DNA from: Myxococcales bacterium | GTDB lineage: Bacteria; Myxococcota_A; Polyangia; Polyangiales; Houyiibacteriaceae | Reading direction: 5' to 3' | Assembly (NCBI GenBank): GCA_019637115.1 | Contig: JAHBWH010000014.1 | Coordinates: forward strand, 1-64,000 | Length of the DNA: 64,000 bases | In this document: positions 24,326 through 32,963 of the stretch, one piece after another | Numbering within the stretch: position 1 is the stretch's first letter | Layout of the letters: each line of letters starts with the position of its first letter | Translations under genes and position numbers: made by a program | Notes under the pieces: model-generated | The model's input: the letters and a program-made list of their open reading frames with translations, nothing else | What the model was told of the DNA's origin: nothing | The model's database searches: none

Positions 24326-26974
24326 TTGGGCGCACCACGGACTACATCTGCACATGGCGACCTTCACGCGCCGACGTTCCGCCCTGGGCGACGTCGGGAG
24401 GTGCTCGGTCTCCTTGCGGGCGCGGCGGCCTTGCTGACCGCGCTCGCGCTGCACTCCTACGACGCGCGCGGAGGCGAGAACCTCGTGGGCCCCGTGGGCG
24501 TGGGGCTCGCGGCGCTGCTCGTGTCGGCCCTGGGCCTCATCGCGTGGGCGGTCCCCGTCGAGCTCGGCCTCGCGACGGTCCGGCTCTTTCGCGGTCGCGT
24601 CGCCGTCCTCGGACCCGCGACCGCGGTCTCGACGCTGGTGATCGTCCTCGTCGGGTGCGCGCTCCTGCACCTCGCGCTCGCGGGCAACCCCGACGCAGCC
24701 CTCGCCGAGGCGCGCGCGGGTCGCGAGGTCTTTGGTGGGCACCTGCCGGGTGGCGTGCTCGGCGAGGTCCTGGGCGAGGTCCTGCGATCCCTGCTCGGTA
24801 CTGCCGGAGCGTACGTCGTCAGCGTCACGATCTTGCTCGTGACGTTGGTCTTGCGCACCCGCGTCTCGGTCGCCGCGGCGATCGTGTCCATGAGCGCGGC
24901 CGCGCGCGCGGGGCTCACGCGGGCGCGCGCGGGCGCCACCGCCCTCGTCGAGGCGTGGCGCGAGGCCCGCGAGGTCGAGCGCGCGCAACGGGCCGCGCAG
25001 GCTGAGCGAGACGCCCCGCGGATCGTCGAGGGGAAGACGCTCGACGAGGGCGTAGACGTCGACGACGACGAGGACGACGACGAGCCGTCCGCGGAGGCGT
25101 CGGAGCTCGAGGACGAGGACTTCGAGGAGGACGAGGGCTTCGACGATCAGGACGAGGACGAGGAGGAAGAAGATTTCGCGGAGGACGAGGATGAGGAGGC
25201 CTCGGACGACGAAGACCTCGACGATCAGGTCGTCGACGAAGCGCGCGAGGACGACGAGCACGAGCTGGTCGACGAAGACGACCTCCACGACGTCGAAGCG
25301 CCCGCGCCCAAGGCCGCGCGCAAGCCTTCGAAGAAGCCCGCGAAGGAGGTCGGCCCTCGCATCATCGCGCCGGTCGAGCGCGCCGAGGCGCCGCGAGCGA
25401 ACGTCCGCCGAGACGCCGTCCCGGCCGCGAAGGGCTACGCCTTCCCGCCCATCGGGTTGCTCGAAGAGCCGAGCGGCACGCGCATCAAGATCGACCCCGC
25501 GCAGCTCCGCGACAACGCGCGACGCCTCGTCGAGAAGCTCGAGAGCTACGGCGTGAAGGGGCGCGTGGACGAGATCCACCCCGGCCCGGTCGTCACGATG
25601 TACGAGCTCGAGCCCAAGGCCGGCACGAAGATCTCCAAGATCGCCGCGCTCGAGAACGACCTCGCGCTCGCGCTCGCGGCGCAGAAGGTCCGCATCGTCG
25701 CGCCGATCCCCGGCAAGGCGCGGGTGGGCATCGAGCTGCCCAACGACGACCGCGAGACGGTCTTCCTCCGCGAGATCCTCGACGACCCGCGCTGGGAGGC
25801 GCAGAAGGGGCCGTTGCCGATGGCGCTCGGCAAGGACATCGCCGGGCAGCCCGTCTACGCCGACCTCGCGAAGATGCCGCACCTCCTCGTCGCGGGCGCG
25901 ACCGGCGCAGGCAAGAGCGTCGGCATCAACGTCATGCTCGCCTCGCTGCTCTACAAACGGAGCCCTGAGGACGTGCGCATGCTGATGATCGACCCGAAGG
26001 TCGTCGAGCTCGCGGTCTTCGACGGCATCCCGCACATGCTCCTGCCGGTCGTCACCGACATGCAGAAGGCAGCGCTCGCGCTGCGCTGGGCGGTCGACGA
26101 GATGGAGCGGCGCTATCAGCTCTTCGCCGACGCGGGCGCGCGCAACATCGAGACCTTCAACCGCCGCGTCGAGCGGGTGCTCGCCGGCGAGCTCGCCATC
26201 GAGAAGCTCATGCCGAGCAAGGCGGGCAAGATCCGCGGAACGGACGAGCACGGCGGCGACGTGTGGGCCGAGGCCACCGAGGGCGAGTCGCCGAGCGACG
26301 AGGCGCTCCGCGCCGAGGTGCAGAAGCTCCCGTACATCGTGGTCGTCGTCGACGAATTCGCCGACCTGATGATGGTCGCCGCCAAAGAGGTGGAGGCCTC
26401 GATCGCGCGCCTCGCGCAGAAGGCGCGCGCGGCGGGCATCCACGTGATCCTCGCGACGCAGCGCCCCTCCGTCGACGTCATCACCGGCATGATCAAGGCG
26501 AACTTCCCGTCGCGCATGGCCTTCAAGGTCAGCCAGCGCGAGGACAGCAAGACCATCCTCGGGCGCATCGGAGCGCAGAACCTGCTCGGTCGCGGCGACA
26601 TGCTCTTGCTGCCTCCGGGGACGAGCGATCTGAAGCGCGTGCACTGCGCCTACGTGAGCGAGGACGAGGTCGCGGCCATCTGCGACCACCTCCGGGACCA
26701 GGGCAAGCCGATCTACGACGAGTCGATCCTGCAGCCGCGCGACGAAGGCGAGGTGCCGGGCCTCGGCGGCGGCGGCGACGACCCGCTCTACGACAAGGCG
26801 GTCGCGGTGGTCGCGCAGGCCGGCTATTGCTCGATCAGCCACCTCCAGCGCCAGCTCGGCGTGGGCTACAACAAGGCAGCCAAGCTCGTGGAGCAGATGG
26901 AGACGGAGGGCGTCGTCGGCCCCGCCACGAAGAAGGCGGGCGGCCGGCGGGAGGTGCTGGTGTCGCCGCTCTGA
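24326..26974 (+). CDS. ftsK: DNA translocase FtsK/SpoIIIE
   Basis: With the TTG at 24326 the protein has about 882 residues. The N-terminal third holds about four membrane segments (LGLLAGAAALLTALAL and following). An acidic Asp/Glu-rich linker then covers about residues 230-310. The motor follows: alpha domain (VGPVVTMYELEP-like GPVVTMYELEPKAG), Walker A GATGAGKS near residue 524, Walker B VVVVDEFADLMM, and the sensor region ILATQRPSVDVITG. The last 65 residues form the gamma winged helix (YCSISHLQRQLGVGYNKAAK), which reads KOPS-type sequences. FtsK pumps DNA at the division septum and promotes chromosome dimer resolution. The motor and gamma parts are fully conserved. The linker is shorter than in E. 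coli. Confidence 0.96.
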   Translation: MGAPRTTSAHGDLHAPTFRPGRRREVLGLLAGAAALLTALALHSYDARGGENLVGPVGVGLAALLVSALGLIAWAVPVELGLATVRLFRGRVAVLGPATAVSTLVIVLVGCALLHLALAGNPDAALAEARAGREVFGGHLPGGVLGEVLGEVLRSLLGTAGAYVVSVTILLVTLVLRTRVSVAAAIVSMSAAARAGLTRARAGATALVEAWREAREVERAQRAAQAERDAPRIVEGKTLDEGVDVDDDEDDDEPSAEASELEDEDFEEDEGFDDQDEDEEEEDFAEDEDEEASDDEDLDDQVVDEAREDDEHELVDEDDLHDVEAPAPKAARKPSKKPAKEVGPRIIAPVERAEAPRANVRRDAVPAAKGYAFPPIGLLEEPSGTRIKIDPAQLRDNARRLVEKLESYGVKGRVDEIHPGPVVTMYELEPKAGTKISKIAALENDLALALAAQKVRIVAPIPGKARVGIELPNDDRETVFLREILDDPRWEAQKGPLPMALGKDIAGQPVYADLAKMPHLLVAGATGAGKSVGINVMLASLLYKRSPEDVRMLMIDPKVVELAVFDGIPHMLLPVVTDMQKAALALRWAVDEMERRYQLFADAGARNIETFNRRVERVLAGELAIEKLMPSKAGKIRGTDEHGGDVWAEATEGESPSDEALRAEVQKLPYIVVVVDEFADLMMVAAKEVEASIARLAQKARAAGIHVILATQRPSVDVITGMIKANFPSRMAFKVSQREDSKTILGRIGAQNLLGRGDMLLLPPGTSDLKRVHCAYVSEDEVAAICDHLRDQGKPIYDESILQPRDEGEVPGLGGGGDDPLYDKAVAVVAQAGYCSISHLQRQLGVGYNKAAKLVEQMETEGVVGPATKKAGGRREVLVSPL

Positions 26975-26986
26975 CAGAAGGCGGGG

Positions 26987-27010
26987 CACGGCGCACCAAG
27001 TCGCGCCGTG
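26987..27010 (+). terminator. Hairpin terminator after ftsK
   Basis: A perfect 8-bp stem CACGGCGC/GCGCCGTG with an 8-base loop starts 13 bases after the ftsK stop codon. There is no T-run behind it, so it may be a Rho-assisted or weak terminator. Confidence 0.5.
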
Positions 27011-27055
27011 ACACCGACTCGTCACCTCCGTCTCGCTTCGGATACACTTCGCGCC

Positions 27056-28381
27056 ATGCTGTTTCGTGCGCGAGGACGAGCGTCGAGGGTGCTGGCGTCG
27101 AGCGATCTACTCCTTCCGCGGCGAGGCTTCGTGCGCGGAGGCCTCGCCGGGCTCGCGGCGACCCTCTGTCCGGGCGGGATCTTCGGGTGCTCGAAGGATG
27201 TCGAGGCGGAGGTCGACGCGGAGGTCGACGCGGAGGTCGACGGGGGGTTCGACGCAGGGATCGACGCGGGGATCGACGCGGGGCCGCGCGTGATCCCGCC
27301 CTCCCCTGCGCTCCGATCGCTCATGTCCGAGCTTGGTCCGCTCGAGCCGCCCGACGAGAACGGCATCAGGCTGCCGCCGGGCTTCCGGTCCCGCGTCGTC
27401 GCGCGGAGCGGCGAGCCCGCGCTCCCTGGCGGAGACTACGCGTGGCACCGCCTCCCCGACGGCGGCGCGACGTACGCGACGGAGGACGGCGGCTGGATCT
27501 ACGTCTCGAACTCGGAGCTGCCGCTCGTCGGCGGCGTCGGCGCGCTCCGCTTCGACGCGAGCGGCACCCTCGTGGCGTCCTACCCGATCCTGAGCCGCAC
27601 CCACGTGAATTGCGCCGGCGGCAAGACGCCGTGGCATACGTGGCTCTCGTGTGAGGAGATCGCGCGTGGGCGCGTCTTCGAGTGCGACCCGTGGGGCGAG
27701 CACGCCGCCATCGAGCGCCCCGCGCTCGGCATCTTCAAGCACGAGGCCGCGGCGATCGATCCCATCCACGCCCACGTCTACCTGACGGAGGACGAGCGCG
27801 ACGGCCGCTTCTACCGCTTCGTCCCGGACGCCCTGACCGCGGAGGGTCACCCCGACCTGCGCGCCGGACGCCTCGAGGCCGCGAGCGTCGACGCGGAGGG
27901 CCAGGTCCGCTGGCTCGAGATCCCCGATCCGCTCTTCGAGGGGAGCGAGCCCACCCGCGAGCAGGTCGAGGCGACGACCGCCTTCCGCGGCGGCGAAGGC
28001 ATCTGGTACCACGACGGCGTCATCTACTTCTCCACCAAGGGAGACGACCGCGTCTGGGCCTACGAGACCGCGTCGAGCCAGCTCGAGATCCTCTACGACC
28101 GCGCGACGGCCGACGCGCCCATCTTGCGCGGCGTCGACAACCTCACGGTCTCCTGTTGTGGCGACGTGCTGGTCGCCGAAGACGGCGGCTCGATGCAGGT
28201 CGTCGTCATCCTCCCGAGCGGCGAGCCGCGAGCGGTCCTGCAGGTCGTCGGCCAGGACGATTCCGAGGTGACGGGCCCCGCGTTCGACCCGAGCGGCACG
28301 CGGCTCTACTTCAGCTCGCAACGCGGAGACGGCGCGGGCATCACCTACGAGGTGACCGGGCCCTTTCACGAGCCGGTCTAG
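27056..28381 (+). CDS. PhoX-like (DUF839) phosphatase, Tat-exported lipoprotein
   Basis: The 441-residue product starts at the ATG at 27056. An in-frame GTG at 27008 would add 16 residues. The N-terminus has a twin-arginine motif, LPRRGFVRGGLAG, and a Cys in GGIFGCSKD that could be lipidated. A spacer of Asp-rich repeats follows (EVDAEVDAEVD, then GIDAGIDAGP). The rest matches the PhoX/DUF839 beta-propeller family: GIRLPPGFRSRVVARSGE, GGWIYVSNSELP, CAGGKTPWHTWLSCEE, FKHEAAAIDP, LTEDERDGRFYRFVP and DNLTVSCCGDVLVAEDGG. PhoX enzymes use calcium and iron, fold before export, and release phosphate from organic esters outside the cytoplasm. Activity is inferred from the family. Confidence 0.92.
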   Translation: MLFRARGRASRVLASSDLLLPRRGFVRGGLAGLAATLCPGGIFGCSKDVEAEVDAEVDAEVDGGFDAGIDAGIDAGPRVIPPSPALRSLMSELGPLEPPDENGIRLPPGFRSRVVARSGEPALPGGDYAWHRLPDGGATYATEDGGWIYVSNSELPLVGGVGALRFDASGTLVASYPILSRTHVNCAGGKTPWHTWLSCEEIARGRVFECDPWGEHAAIERPALGIFKHEAAAIDPIHAHVYLTEDERDGRFYRFVPDALTAEGHPDLRAGRLEAASVDAEGQVRWLEIPDPLFEGSEPTREQVEATTAFRGGEGIWYHDGVIYFSTKGDDRVWAYETASSQLEILYDRATADAPILRGVDNLTVSCCGDVLVAEDGGSMQVVVILPSGEPRAVLQVVGQDDSEVTGPAFDPSGTRLYFSSQRGDGAGITYEVTGPFHEPV

Positions 28382-28382
28382 T

Positions 28383-28560
28383 ACCCCCAATCCGAAGTTC
28401 GTTCCGGGTTGCCGTGGATGTCGGCGTGGAGGTCGTTTGCCGCGCAGGCGCTCGACAGGCCGAAGCCTATTCGACGAGGTCGGCGAGCGAGGTCCGCGCC
28501 CTTTGCCGCGGATACCCGGAACGAACCTCGGGTAGGCCGAAGCAACCTCGGGTTGGGGGC
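28383..28560. repeat. Inverted-repeat element between convergent genes
   Basis: GTTCGTTCCGGGT at 28397-28409 is perfectly complementary in inverted sense to ACCCGGAACGAAC at 28514-28526. Outside these arms, CCCCCAATCCGAAGTT (28384-28399) pairs with AACCTCGGGTTGGGGG (28544-28559) at 14 of 16 positions. The block fills the gap between the PhoX stop (28381) and the BamD stop (28600). It could be a bidirectional terminator or a small non-autonomous mobile element. No open frame is credible. Confidence 0.7.
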
Positions 28561-28599
28561 ACAGCGCTTCGCGCTCGCTATGTGAGGCGGCGTCGCCCC

Positions 28600-29385
28600 T
28601 CAGCTGCCGAGCGCGCCGAGGCGGCGCCGCGCGGAGCCGGCCTCGCTCGACTCGGGGAAGCGCTCGACGAGCTCCTCGAACGCGAGACGCGCCTCGGGTC
28701 TGTCCCCCGTCTCGAGGTACGTCTCTCCGAGGAGCAGCAGCGCCTCGGGCTCGAGCCCGCTGCCCTCGTAGGTCGTGAGCAAGGTCCGGAGCCTCGAGAT
28801 GACCGCGGGGTAGGCGTCGCGTCGCAGGTAGAAGCGCGCCGCGTAGAGCTCGTGCTGTGCGAGGAGCCGCAGACATTGGCGGATCATCGGCTGCGCCTCG
28901 ACCGCGCGATCGTCGTCGGGGAAGTCGAGGACGAAGCGGCGGAGCTGGCGGAGCGCCTCGAGCGTCGGACCCTGGTCGCGCTCGTGGGTCGGCGGGGAGA
29001 GCAGCCACTCACCCGGGATCTGCTCGTAGTGCGCCTGCGCGATGCGGAAGCGCGCGTAGGGCACCTCGGCGTGTGAGGGCCGGAAACGGACGAACTGCCG
29101 ATAGGCCGTGATCGCCTCCGCCCACTCGCGCGTCTTCATCTTGCAGTCGGCGATGCGGAGCTCGGCGAGCGCGGCGAAGCGGCTGTAGGGAAAGTCGCGC
29201 CGGATGGAGCGGAACATCGGCTCCGCCTCGAGGCAGTCGTCGTCGCGGAACTCGAGCAGCGCCGCCTCGTAGGCCGAGCGCGCGTCCTGCCCGTAGCTGG
29301 CGCGGCTGCGCCCCGAGCCCGCGTTGGACTCGCAGGTCGCCCCCATCGCCAGAAGGCACAGGCCCATCACTCCGAGGACGCGCAT
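28600..29385 (-). CDS. bamD: Outer membrane protein assembly factor BamD
   Basis: The 261-residue product has a lipoprotein signal (MRVLGVMGLCLLAMGATC) and then five TPR-like helical pairs. The order and spacing match BamD/ComL: ARSAYEAALLEFRDDDCLEAEPMF, DFPYSRFAALAELRIADC, FRPSHAEVPYARFRIAQAHY, FVLDFPDDDRAVEAQPMI, and a C-terminal YEGSGLEPEALLLLGETYLETG. BamD is the essential lipoprotein of the BAM complex, which inserts beta-barrel proteins into the outer membrane. Length is normal for the family. The next gene downstream on this strand is separated by the inverted-repeat element. A TPR protein lies 67 bases upstream and may share the transcript. Confidence 0.9.
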   Translation of the reverse strand: MRVLGVMGLCLLAMGATCESNAGSGRSRASYGQDARSAYEAALLEFRDDDCLEAEPMFRSIRRDFPYSRFAALAELRIADCKMKTREWAEAITAYRQFVRFRPSHAEVPYARFRIAQAHYEQIPGEWLLSPPTHERDQGPTLEALRQLRRFVLDFPDDDRAVEAQPMIRQCLRLLAQHELYAARFYLRRDAYPAVISRLRTLLTTYEGSGLEPEALLLLGETYLETGDRPEARLAFEELVERFPESSEAGSARRRLGALGS

Positions 29386-29452
29386 CGGTCGCGGGGTAGC
29401 GCAGCCTCCCCCCGACGACAAGGCCCGAGCCCCTGGGCGCGTCCGCGCGCCC

Positions 29453-30763
29453 CTACCTGGCGGTCGCGCGCTGGCGGACGGGCCCTCGCTGCGGCGCCTG
29501 GCGCACCTCGCGCAGCGCGGCCTCGACCCTCGCGCGGTCGAGCTCCCCCTCGCCTCGCAGCGCCCGCTCGTAGCGCTGCGCGGCCCCGCTGCGGTCGCCA
29601 CGGAGGCGGAGCGCGTCGCCGTAGTAGGCGTGCGCCGCAGCCAAGTTGGCGTGGACGCGCAAGAGCCGGTCGAGGAACCCGGTCGCGAGCACGTCGCGCC
29701 CCTGCGCGATCGCGAGCCGGGCCGAGTGCAAGAGCCCCGAAGGATCGCTCGGGTCGAGGTTGGCGGCCGCGCCATAACGCTCGAAGGCCTCCTCCGTGCG
29801 GCCGCGCTGCTCCTCGAGCTGACCGAGCGCGATCTGGGCCGCGGCCATGTTCGGGACGAGCTCGAGCGCCCGCATCAACGCGACCTGGGCCCGGTCGAGC
29901 TCCCCCTCGGCGGCGAGTAGGCGCCCGAGCGCGAGGTGCGCCTCCGCGTTGCGGCTCTCGCGCGCCAGGGCCGCCTCGAGGTTGCGACGCGCGGCGGCGC
30001 GGTCGCCATCCGCGAGCTGGTGCTCGGCGAGCGCGATCAGCGCCGCCGTCCACTGCGGGCGCGCCTGCACCGCGCGCTCGAGCAGCGCCTGCCCCTCCGC
30101 GCCGGGGGTCCGCCGCCCGAGCTCGTACCAGACCTCGGGAACGCCCGCATCCTTGCGCTGCGCCTCGCGCAGCTGGGCGAGCGCGTCCGCGTCGCGCCGC
30201 GCGTTGGCATGGAGCAGCGCGAGCCCCAGGTGGGGCTCGAAGCGCGTGGCGTCGAGCCCCACGGCGCGGCGGTACGCTTCCTCTGCCGGGCCCACCTCGA
30301 AGCGGAGCCGGTTGGCGTCGCCGAGGGCGAGCCAATACTCGAAGAGCCCGTCGCCTCCGCGCGCCGCGGCGGCCTCCAGCTCCTCGAAAGCGCGCCCAGC
30401 GCGGTTCCAGACGAGGAACGCCCGCGCGTTGCAGATGTGCGTGAGCGGCGCCGTGCGCTCGACCCGCTCGAGCGCGCGACAGGCGGCGCGGGCCTTGCGG
30501 TAATCGCCCTCGGCGAAGGTGACGCTCGCCACCTCGAAGAGCGCCTCGATCCCGCCGCCGCGCAGGCGCGCTGCCGCCTGCAGCGCGCGCTCGGCGTCGC
30601 GAAACCGTCCCGCCCGCAGCAACGCGCGTCCATGCGCGCGCTGCGCGTCGGCGTCGCGCGGGCTCTGACGCGCCGCCTGCGCCAGCGCGGGGAGATCGGT
30701 CGGAGATTGCGCGAGCGCCGGGGCGCCGAGCGAGAGCGTGAGGACGAGGGAGAAGGCGCGCAT
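29453..30763 (-). CDS. Periplasmic TPR-repeat protein
   Basis: The 436-residue product begins with a Sec signal (MRAFSLVLTLSLGAPALAQ) without a lipobox Cys. At least ten tetratricopeptide repeats follow from about residue 25 to 420, for example DADAQRAHGRALLRAGRFRDAE, AEAHLALGRLLAAEGELDRA and AAAHAYYGDALRLRGDRSGAA. TPR arrays bind partner proteins, and the export signal places this one in the periplasm. No enzymatic motif is visible. Placement just upstream of bamD on the same strand suggests a role in envelope biogenesis, but the link is only positional. I considered a secreted lytic enzyme scaffold, and nothing in the sequence supports it. Confidence 0.88.
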   Translation of the reverse strand: MRAFSLVLTLSLGAPALAQSPTDLPALAQAARQSPRDADAQRAHGRALLRAGRFRDAERALQAAARLRGGGIEALFEVASVTFAEGDYRKARAACRALERVERTAPLTHICNARAFLVWNRAGRAFEELEAAAARGGDGLFEYWLALGDANRLRFEVGPAEEAYRRAVGLDATRFEPHLGLALLHANARRDADALAQLREAQRKDAGVPEVWYELGRRTPGAEGQALLERAVQARPQWTAALIALAEHQLADGDRAAARRNLEAALARESRNAEAHLALGRLLAAEGELDRAQVALMRALELVPNMAAAQIALGQLEEQRGRTEEAFERYGAAANLDPSDPSGLLHSARLAIAQGRDVLATGFLDRLLRVHANLAAAHAYYGDALRLRGDRSGAAQRYERALRGEGELDRARVEAALREVRQAPQRGPVRQRATAR

Positions 30764-30808
30764 GGTTCGTCTCGGAGGAGGAGCTCCGGCCACTCGGCCG
30801 AGCTGCCT

Positions 30809-30852
30809 GAGCCGCCCGCGTGGGCGGCTCGGGGCTTCGCGGGGCGAGCCCC
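30809..30852. other. Two strong hairpins upstream of the periplasmic TPR gene
   Basis: GAGCCGCCC/GGGCGGCTC (4-base loop GCGT, 30809-30830) is followed directly by GGGGCT/AGCCCC (30831-30852). They lie 46-90 bases upstream of the TPR start at 30763. They could end transcription coming from the ThDP gene (31202) or structure the leader. The remaining 30853-30972 shows no feature I would support. Confidence 0.5.
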
Positions 30853-30972
30853 ACGGAGAACGGATGGGGAACAGACGGGAGATAGCCTAACAACTTCAAC
30901 CGTGGACGGACGGGCTCCCCCGATATGAGGTCCACGAGGCGTCAGACGCTCGTCCATGAGGGGCTGTCGCCA

Positions 30973-31198
30973 GGTCGCCAGCCCCTCCCCCACGGGGCAT
31001 GGTTCGAAGCGGAATCGTGCGAGGCGAAGCGGACGTAGTCCGCGAAGCCGCACGATTCCGCGAGACAGTCGCAACCGCGCGACAGCGCGGTGCGACGAAG
31101 CCCCGCGGGGCCCCCCTCCCACGAGCCTTCGCTCGCTGCGCTCGCTGCGCTCGCTACGCGCCGTCCAGTAGGGCGGCTTGCGAGATCGGCTGAGCTTC
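30973..31198 (-). repeat. Dispersed 3'-end structured repeat, copy A
   Basis: This 226-bp element is nearly identical to the inverse-oriented copy at 44251-44465. It begins 3 bases after the ThDP enzyme stop codon (31202). In plus-strand order it contains GCCCC/GGGGC at 30981-30998; GGAATCGTGCG/CGCACGATTCC at 31011-31059 enclosing GCGGAC-GTA-GTCCGC; GTCGCA-CCGCGC/GCGCGG-TGCGAC at 31068-31096; and the palindrome GCCCCGCGGGGC near 31100. The stems are kept in both copies, which suggests a folded RNA or a structured mobile element. No open frame is conserved. Confidence 0.85.
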
Positions 31199-31201
31199 TT
31201 T

Positions 31202-32830
31202 TCATACGCTGATCGCGTCCTTGCGGAAGTCGCTCTGCCCGATCTTCACGTTCACGAGCGCCGGCTCGGGGCAGTCGAAGGCGGCCGCGAGGGCCTTGGG
31301 GAGGTCCTCGTTCCGCTCGACCCAGAAGCCCTTGCCGCCGCAAGCCTCGACCACCTTCTCGTAACGCGTGTAGTCGAGCTTCGTCGCGACGCATCGATCG
31401 GCGCCGAAGATCTGCTTCTGGCCTCGGAGGATCTGCGTCCACCCGGCGTCGTTACCGATGACGCCGACGACCTTGATGCCCTGGCGCGCCATCGCCTCGA
31501 ATTCGAGGCCGTGCAGGCCGAACGATCCGTCGCCATACACCAGGATGACGCGCGACTTCGGCCGAGCGAGCTTGGCCGCCATCGCGTAGCCGGGGCCGAC
31601 GCCGAGCGTGCCGAGCGGGCCGGGGTCCATCCACACGCCCGGCCACTGGATGGGCAGCGTGTAGGCGGCCGTCGCGACGAAGTCCCCGCCGTCGCCGACG
31701 ACGACGCTGTCCTCCTCGACGAACTTCGCGAGCTCCTGGCAGACGCGGAGCGGGTTCGGGGGGTCGCTCGTGTCGGCGGCCTCCGCGTCCATCGCCGCGA
31801 TCGCTTGGCGGTCCTCCTCCGCGATCTTGGCGAGCCAGTCGCCGCCCTTGCGCTCGGGGAGCGCGCGCTCGAGACCCGCGAGGAAGAGCCCCGTGTCGCC
31901 GGGCACCGCGAGGTGCACGGGCCGGTTGTGCATCAGCACGGTCGAGTCGAGGTCGACCTGGATGACCTTCGCCGAGTCGGGGATCGCGCGGCCGTATTTG
32001 AGGCGGAAGTCGAAGGGGGTGCCGAACACGAGCACCAGGTCCGCCTGCTTGAGCGCCGACCCGCGGACGCGCTTGAACGCGCAGGGGTGCGTCGGCGGCA
32101 ACGCGCCGCGCGCCATGCCGTTGACGAAGACGGGGACCTCGAAGCGATCGACGAGGCGTCGGAGCGCCTCGCGGTCGGGCGACCAGCGGAGCTGCGTGCC
32201 GACGACCAGCACCGGGCGCTCGGCGGCCTCGAGCAGCTTCGCGGCCTCCTCGATCGCGCGGGTCTCGGGCTGCGCGACGCACGTCGCCCGATACGCCGAG
32301 GGGGGCGGCGCGTCGGTCTCCTTGGCGCCCATCATCAAGATGTCGAGCGGCATCTCGAGGAAGACGGGGCCGGGCACGCCAGTGGTCGCGTGGCGGAAGG
32401 CCATCTGCATCATCTCGCCGAGGCGCCGCGTCTCTGGGACCGTCGCCGACCATTTGGTGATCGGCCGCATCAGCTCGACGTGGTCCATGTCCTGGAGCGA
32501 GCCCTGGTGCTTGTTCACCGACGGCCCCGCGCCCCCGATGATCAGCATCGGCACGCCCGCGCGCTGCGCGTTGGCGGCGGCGGTGACCACGTCGGTCACC
32601 CCCGGCCCCGCCGTCACCAAGGCGACCCCAGGCTGCCCCGTGACCCGCGCCCACCCGTCCGCCGCGTGCCCGGCGGTCTGCTCGTGCCGAACGTCCACGA
32701 CGCGGATGCCCTCGTCGAGGCAGCCGTCGTAGATGTTCGCGATGTGCCCGCCGCACAGGGTGAAGACGTGGTCGATCCCCTCGGCCTTGATCGCCTTCGC
32801 GACCAGCCTGCCTCCGTGCACCATGCCCAT
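31202..32830 (-). CDS. Thiamine diphosphate-dependent enzyme (acetolactate synthase / 2-hydroxyacyl-CoA lyase superfamily)
   Basis: The 542-residue product has the three-domain ThDP fold. The N-terminal pyrimidine-binding domain holds the catalytic Glu50 in VRHEQTAGHAADG and VTAGPGVTDVV. The middle domain has a Rossmann-like VLVVGTQLRWS region. The C-terminal domain has the cofactor signature GDGSFGLHGLEFEAM...GND in place of the usual GDG...NN. MDPGPLGTLGVGPGYAMAA resembles 2-hydroxyacyl-CoA lyases and oxalyl-CoA decarboxylases more than IlvB, and no small regulatory subunit gene (ilvN) is adjacent. I therefore favour a lyase or decarboxylase of a 2-hydroxy or 2-oxo acid derivative. The substrate is unknown. 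The gene stands alone, with the structured repeat at its 3' end. Confidence 0.88.
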   Translation of the reverse strand: MGMVHGGRLVAKAIKAEGIDHVFTLCGGHIANIYDGCLDEGIRVVDVRHEQTAGHAADGWARVTGQPGVALVTAGPGVTDVVTAAANAQRAGVPMLIIGGAGPSVNKHQGSLQDMDHVELMRPITKWSATVPETRRLGEMMQMAFRHATTGVPGPVFLEMPLDILMMGAKETDAPPPSAYRATCVAQPETRAIEEAAKLLEAAERPVLVVGTQLRWSPDREALRRLVDRFEVPVFVNGMARGALPPTHPCAFKRVRGSALKQADLVLVFGTPFDFRLKYGRAIPDSAKVIQVDLDSTVLMHNRPVHLAVPGDTGLFLAGLERALPERKGGDWLAKIAEEDRQAIAAMDAEAADTSDPPNPLRVCQELAKFVEEDSVVVGDGGDFVATAAYTLPIQWPGVWMDPGPLGTLGVGPGYAMAAKLARPKSRVILVYGDGSFGLHGLEFEAMARQGIKVVGVIGNDAGWTQILRGQKQIFGADRCVATKLDYTRYEKVVEACGGKGFWVERNEDLPKALAAAFDCPEPALVNVKIGQSDFRKDAISV

Positions 32831-32963
32831 GAACGCCTCTGCTTCCCGCCGCAGCTCGTGACGAGCGCGAACGCTGCTCGGTGTATCAGGGCGCGGCGCC
32901 TGGCATCAACGATCGTCGGGCCGGGGTGTGTCGCGGCTCAACCCGGGAGCCGCTCCGCCAGCG

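Noticed and set aside
24354-24400. Alternative ftsK start at ATG 24354 requiring a frameshift
   Set aside because: The ATG has no ribosome site and is out of frame. The TTG at 24326 with GGAGGA needs no frameshift. A sequencing error remains possible but is not needed.
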